64,000 nucleotides of DNA, taken from Picochlorum sp. 'celeri'. Its lineage: Eukaryota > Chlorophyta > Trebouxiophyceae. The notes beneath the pieces were generated by a model. It had not been told where the DNA came from, did not search any database, and was given only the letters and a program-made list of their open reading frames with translations. The translations under genes and the position numbers were made by a program. Positions 59,718 through 64,000 of this stretch are shown piece after piece. How positions within the stretch are numbered: the stretch's first letter is position 1; every line of letters starts with the position of its first letter. Location: positions 372,001 through 436,000 of the forward strand of contig JAACMV010000023.1 in the NCBI GenBank assembly GCA_010909725.1. The letters are read 5' to 3'.

Positions 59718-61333
59718 ATGGGTAAAGTTAAAAAAGTTGTCCGAATTCAGGACGTGGGAAAGAAGGATCTCGATCTGAGTTCCGCAATGGCGTCGTCGGA
59801 CGACGATACGCTGCATGGCGCAAGCAACGTGGGTCAGTCTCTTCACGGCGATACGGTACGCTCATCTGAATTCAAAATATATATTTGTAATATCGACGCT
59901 GTACCCATCATTCATCCTGGATGGATTCGTGCAGGCTGCGAAACGAAGGGCAATTACAGAATTGCTGTTTTTTGCGAGCGTCGGAGATTTGAAACGATGT
60001 CAAAGGATTGTTAGACTATGGCATTTGGATATCAAAGATCAGACCTGCTGTGATTATGATCGACGGACGCCATTGTATGTTGTGTTGTATTCCCCTTCCC
60101 AGGTCAAGAGTGACCTCACGAGTGAGGATGTTGTCTTGCAGGCATTTAGCGGCGAGCGAGGGTGCGTATAAAGTAACAGAGTGGTTGATTTCAGAAGGTG
60201 TAAACATCAATTCGTTGGATCGATTTGGGAGGACACCCTTGGAGGATGCTGTGAGGGGAGAGTATCGCGAAGTGATTAAATTGCTTGTAGATAATGGAGG
60301 AAAGGTTCTGGAGGATAAGAAGCTGGTAGATTTGACAGACAGTGCTCTTGCTGGTACTCTTGGTGTTCCTCCACAGAAACTCGCGGATATCGATCCGGAA
60401 TGGGAATTGGATCCTGGAAACTTGGTGGTGATGGAAAAGTTGGGTGAGGGTGAGTTTGGTATTGTGCACAAAGCTCGTTGGTTTGGGACGAATGTGGCTG
60501 CCAAGATACTGAAAGGTTCTTCTGATATCGCCCTTGGTGATTTTAGAGGAGAGATTGATATTCTCAGGCGGGTGCATCATCCAAATGCAGTACAATTCTT
60601 GGGAGCGTGTTCCAAGAGGGAACCATACATTCTTGTGACAGAGCTCATGTGTGGTGGGTCCCTTGCGGATGCCTTCCGCAGACCAGAAGCATTTCCTATG
60701 AAACGTGCGGTTGAGGTTGCTTTGGATGCCGCCCGTGGTTTGGCGTATTTGCATAACCGAAGACCATCGCCCATCATCCACAGAGACTTGAAGCCAGGAA
60801 ATCTCATGTTTTCTGGGAGTCCGTACCAGACGCAGAAACAGATCATATATCAGACAGGTATCGTAAAACTTGCTGATTTCGGTCTGTCCAAGACGTTGCC
60901 CGTGAATAAGCATGCAGACTTTGGATACCTTGATTCCAAGTTCAGAATGACTGGAGAGACTGGCTCATACAGATACATGGCCCCAGAGGTCTTCCGACAC
61001 GAGCCTTACAACTCATCCGTCGATGTATACTCCTATTCAATGATTATATACCAGCTTTTTGAGACGAATCCGCCATTCTCTGGAATGGACCCTGTCAGTG
61101 CTGCAAAGAATGCTGCCATGTATGATCTCAGACCACAGTTTGTGCAACTCAGTGGAGACACTGCATCAAAAAGAGAAATCAAGGAATTGATAGAGTCGTG
61201 CTGGAGACCAAATGCAGAGATGCGACCTTCTTTTGAATCAATCGTTGTATCCCTGGAAACAATACTGTCAAAGCTTCCTGGAAGCAAAAGCAGTGGCTCT
61301 GCCGAGGGAGGTGGATGCTGCTCCATTGCCTAG
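59718..61333 (+). CDS. ankyrin-repeat RAF-like (ILK-type) protein kinase
   Basis: 489 residues from exons 59718-59855, 59935-60074 and 60142-61333. Ankyrin repeats near residues 55-130 (AITELLFFASVGDLKRC, DYDRRTPLHLAASEGAYKV, DRFGRTPLEDAVRGEYREV). The kinase domain begins near residue 190 (LGEGEFGIVHKARW); catalytic lysine in AAKILK, HRDLKPGN, ADFGLSK and MAPEVFRHEPY are all intact, with T-x-E-T-GSYRYM activation segment. This is the plant group C MAPKKK / integrin-linked-kinase plan. The C-terminus GGGCCSIA ends in a CaaX-like CSIA, suggesting prenylation and membrane attachment. Confidence 0.88.
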
Positions 61334-61467
61334 TGCTCTGTTTTGATACCGTATTCATTTTGGTGATTTAATACACACTTGAATCATCATTGGTTATTAG
61401 TAGAATTGTGTCCTACATTGATCGCTCATGGCATGATTATACCATGTGTCATCAAACATGTGGAAAA

Positions 61468-61492
61468 TATATATATACACTGCATGCAGTGT
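61468..61492 (+). promoter_or_regulatory. TATA run joined to a 16-bp palindrome
   Basis: TATATATATA (61468-61477) runs directly into ACACTGCATGCAGTGT, a perfect 16-bp palindrome at 61477-61492. It lies about 110-130 bp before the ATG of the CPP1-like gene, in the right place for a core promoter. Confidence 0.45.
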
Positions 61493-61599
61493 GATCCATC
61501 ATCATCCTGATATCATGGTGGGTGGGAGGATTTCCCAATCTTCTTCTTCATCATGGCTGATCACGCACTGCCATTAATTCATTGAATATTTATTTCAGG

Positions 61600-62517
61600 A
61601 TGCAAATGCGATCAATCAGAATAGCTCAGCCGCAGCCTTTAAAGGCTACTCTGGGTAGAAGGTTGCCAATCCGACGCATCTGCCATGTCCACGCAGCCTC
61701 TTCGCCAGGATCTTCTGGAGAGAATGCATACCAGGTATGACAATAAATATGACATGGTGATTCAGATGACGATGAAAGCAGAGATGGTACTGATATCCTT
61801 GCTCTCCTACAGGTACTCGGCCTCCCAGAGAATGCAGACTACAATGCGATTCAGAGAGCCTACAAGAAGAAACTGAGCGAATGTAGGGGAGATGAGGAGG
61901 CTGCAAGCAGGATTGAGCAGGCTCATTCCAGCCTCATGATGAATGCTCTCACCTCTAGGCTCCAGGGGAATGCTCAGGTGGATAAGAATGTCTTGTACGC
62001 GGATCGCGCTCGATATTTCCCATGGAGACCTAAATTATGGTTGGCAGAGCAAAAGGTCATCATGTTCTCTGCGATTGCACAGTGTGCATTCCTTGCTTGG
62101 GCTCTCTTGTCTCCAATGACTGCAGGAACCCAGCCAGTGGTGTGGTGTACGTCTCTTGTGTACAGGAAACCGTGTCTATTCTGAGCACATGTCTGATTCT
62201 TTTTTTTTCTATATGCAGCTGCCACCGCTGGAGCCATTGCTAACATTTATAAACAGAACAGAATCAACCCTCCACCAATCAGAGGTGCAGAGGTGAGTGA
62301 TGAAGAGAAGAAGCAGGGAGGAAGGAACATTTTGAGAGGTGCATTCCTCGCATTCATGGCCACATTCAGCGGTTGTCTTTTGTTATACACCGCCCCAGAT
62401 GCCATTGCTGCTCAATTGAATACAGTGTTGCCACTGTGGTTTTATGAAGGACAAACAATCTTGCTCACCCTTGGAAGCACACTCATGAATCTCATCTTCA
62501 CTTCACTCTTTAGATAA
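61600..62517 (+). CDS. CPP1: CPP1-like plastid J-like membrane protein (chaperone-like protein of POR)
   Basis: 255 residues from exons 61600-61734, 61813-62146 and 62219-62517. Arg/Ile/Ser-rich transit peptide; a J-like domain without HPD (YQVLGLPENADYNAIQRAYKKK); then four predicted helices (IMFSAIAQCAFLAWALL, ATAGAIANIY, GAFLAFMATFSGCLLLY, TILLTLGSTLMNLIF). The J-like plus membrane plan is that of CPP1/CDF1, which stabilises protochlorophyllide oxidoreductase in plants. Introns are phase 0 and 1. Part of the exon 3 upstream region is an in-frame ATG at 62293 that would give only the last helices. Confidence 0.8.
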
Positions 62518-62679
62518 ATACATTGACAAAATAATATTATAAACGTCTGTAACAGTAATTAATAGTACTGAGTACCCAAAAGATAGCGCAAATATCGCTG
62601 GTTTTGTGATTTGCATGCCAGAGCACAGCATTTCCTAGAATATCAGCCTATACCGTGTGTTCGATAGTTTCAGGCAATA

Positions 62680-64000
62680 ATGGGTAAACATAATGGTAAA
62701 GCACGTCGAACAGGAAAGTCTGTGGGCTCTGCTTTGGTGAACAAGGCCCGAAAGGAGGGAAAGTTTGGAGCTGCAGACTCATACTTGTATACGACGGAGA
62801 ATCCTGGTAGAGACAGTGGGATAGGGATACAGAGTATCATCCATGAGAATGACTTGGATAATTTAATGAGTATGGTGCGTGTGGTGTTTCTTTTGATGAT
62901 GGGGGTGGTGGTCTTACAACGAGCTGTGTTTGTGGAACATGCAGGCTGAGTTGGCTGATAGGGATTTCTCGGCGGATCGAGGACAGGCAGTTGTGATCAA
63001 AGCTTCTGGTAGCACGAGTGTAACTGCTCAAGAAGCGGCACGGACTGAGGAGGAGAGGGTGAAGGCTGAAGAGGAGAATGCTCACAAGTTGTGTGTTCCA
63101 CGGAGACCTCCTTGGAACAGTCAGATGACTGTGGATGAGTTGGATGCACAAGAGCGGGCGTACTTTTTAGAATGGCGAAGGAGTCTTGCTGAACTTGAAA
63201 CGAGTGATTATTTGGTGTTGACGCCGTTTGAGAAGAATTTGAATGTATGGAGGCAGCTTTGGAGGGTGATAGAGCGATCTGATGTGGTTGTGCAGGTGGT
63301 GGATGCACGTGATCCTTTGACGTATTGGAACGAGGATTTGAAGAGATATTGTTTAGAACTGAATCCTACAAAAACGAGTATTCTGTTGATGAATAAATCG
63401 GACATGGTTCCAGAAAAGCTGCGATCGGCATGGGCCGATTACTTTGACTCAAAGGGTATGGATTACATCTTTTGGTCTGCAAAAGCTGCTTCAGAGGAAG
63501 AAGCGTCCGATGTAGAGGGTTCAGATCCTCGAGTTAGATTATATATGGTTGATGAATTAGTTGATGTTCTCAAAGAAAAGGCAGCAAAGGCTGTGAAGGA
63601 GCAGAAGCTGCTTGGGTTGCCACGGATAGAGAGTTCACGATACATGGTTGGGTTGATTGGATATCCAAATGTCGGGAAATCGTCCACAATAAATGCAGTA
63701 TTTGGGTCAAAAAAGACAGCAGTCGCTGCAACGCCGGGAAAAACGAAGCATTTTCAGACGCTCTTTGTGTCGGATGAGTTGTGCTTGTGTGATTGTCCTG
63801 GATTGGTAATGCCTCGGTTTGCAAAGAGCAAGGCAGATATGGTCGCTGCTGGGGTTATACCGATTGATCGTTTGACAGATGTTATTGAGCCTGTTGATGT
63901 TATTGCTTCTAGAATAAAGAAAGAGCAGTTGGAGGCTGTGTATGGTATGAAAATAAAGCAGCCTGCAGCACAAGTGACCCATCCTCTGGCACGGTCTCTC
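62680..64000 (+). CDS. LSG1: LSG1 GTPase (60S ribosome export/maturation), 3' end beyond window
   Basis: Exons 62680-62874 and 62945 to at least 64000; open to the window edge. N-terminus MGKHNGKARRTGKSVGSAL is family-typical. The GTPase motifs come in circularly permuted order: NKSD (G4) near 63388, then GYPNVGKSS (G1) near 63658, TPGKTKHF (G2) and DCPGL (G3). LSG1 releases NMD3 from pre-60S particles in the cytoplasm. The phase 0 intron has a GTGCGT donor and ATGCAG acceptor. Confidence 0.95.

Noticed and set aside
1..64000. CRISPR arrays, insertion sequences or prophage genes
   Set aside because: No regularly spaced repeats, transposase or phage gene seen; the window is eukaryotic nuclear DNA with spliceosomal introns.

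Overview
This is a gene-dense nuclear window from a compact green-alga genome. It holds about 45 protein genes in 64 kb. They have few introns, mostly 57-260 bp long, with donors such as GTACGT, GTGCGT or GTATGT and acceptors ending in GCAG. The green-lineage call rests on nuclear-encoded plastid ribosomal proteins L24 and L27 with simple transit peptides, a chlorophyll b reductase of the NOL/NYC1 type, a PSB33-like thylakoid protein, a CPP1-like protein and two plastid-type ABC1 kinases. A primary-plastid picoalga (prasinophyte-like or Picochlorum-like) fits the compact layout. I cannot name the species from the sequence.

Layout. 1-6.2 kb: the tail of a DUF3605 gene, then three tandem paralogous Golgi-type carbohydrate sulfotransferases with a small secreted cysteine-rich peptide between the first two. 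6.2-16 kb: a GT92-like glycosyltransferase, an OMA1-like metallopeptidase, a type I DnaJ, uS7 (RPS5), a lipoyl-domain protein fused to a KGD4/MRPS36-like tail, mitochondrial citrate synthase and proteasome alpha-6. 16-22 kb: a secreted aspartic protease facing a secreted two-domain cystatin, then plastid L24, PSB33-like and a small plastid membrane protein. 22-30 kb: mRNA-export genes (a UAP56-interacting-type RGG protein and SAC3/GANP) and several small unknown genes. 30-33 kb: RNA polymerase III subunit C11, a plastid coiled-coil protein and two tRNA genes. 34-41 kb: ABC1K, RPB8, arogenate dehydrogenase, ABC1K and chlorophyll b reductase. 41-50 kb: a BET bromodomain protein, a secreted YG-repeat protein, TFIIIC subunit 5, condensin CAP-H and plastid L27. 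50-64 kb: an adiponectin-receptor/HHP protein, a spermidine-synthase-like membrane protein, NOC1/CEBPZ, a LENG1-like CIR_N protein, proteasome alpha-1, a transaldolase-like protein lacking its catalytic lysine, an ankyrin/RAF-like kinase, CPP1-like and the start of LSG1.

The most striking signal is in two stretches between protein genes. Both tRNA genes are circularly permuted: the 3' half lies upstream of the 5' half. tRNA-Arg(CCU) is at 30216-30308 (+) and tRNA-Ser(AGA) at 32144-32242 (-). In both, the halves rejoin between positions 37 and 38 to give a complete cloverleaf. In both, the flanks can fold into a bulge-helix-bulge around the cut sites, perfect in its core for tRNA-Ser. Genes for the Pol III subunit C11, the shared subunit RPB8 and TFIIIC5 lie in the same window.

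Other unusual points are the lipoyl-KGD4 fusion, the Lys-to-Gln transaldolase homologue, an upstream ORF whose stop overlaps the TFIIIC5 start, a 1-nt gap between two same-strand genes, and a possible alternative C-terminus in the BET gene. Gene models were spliced by eye from reading frame, phase and GT/AG sites, so exon borders are inferences.
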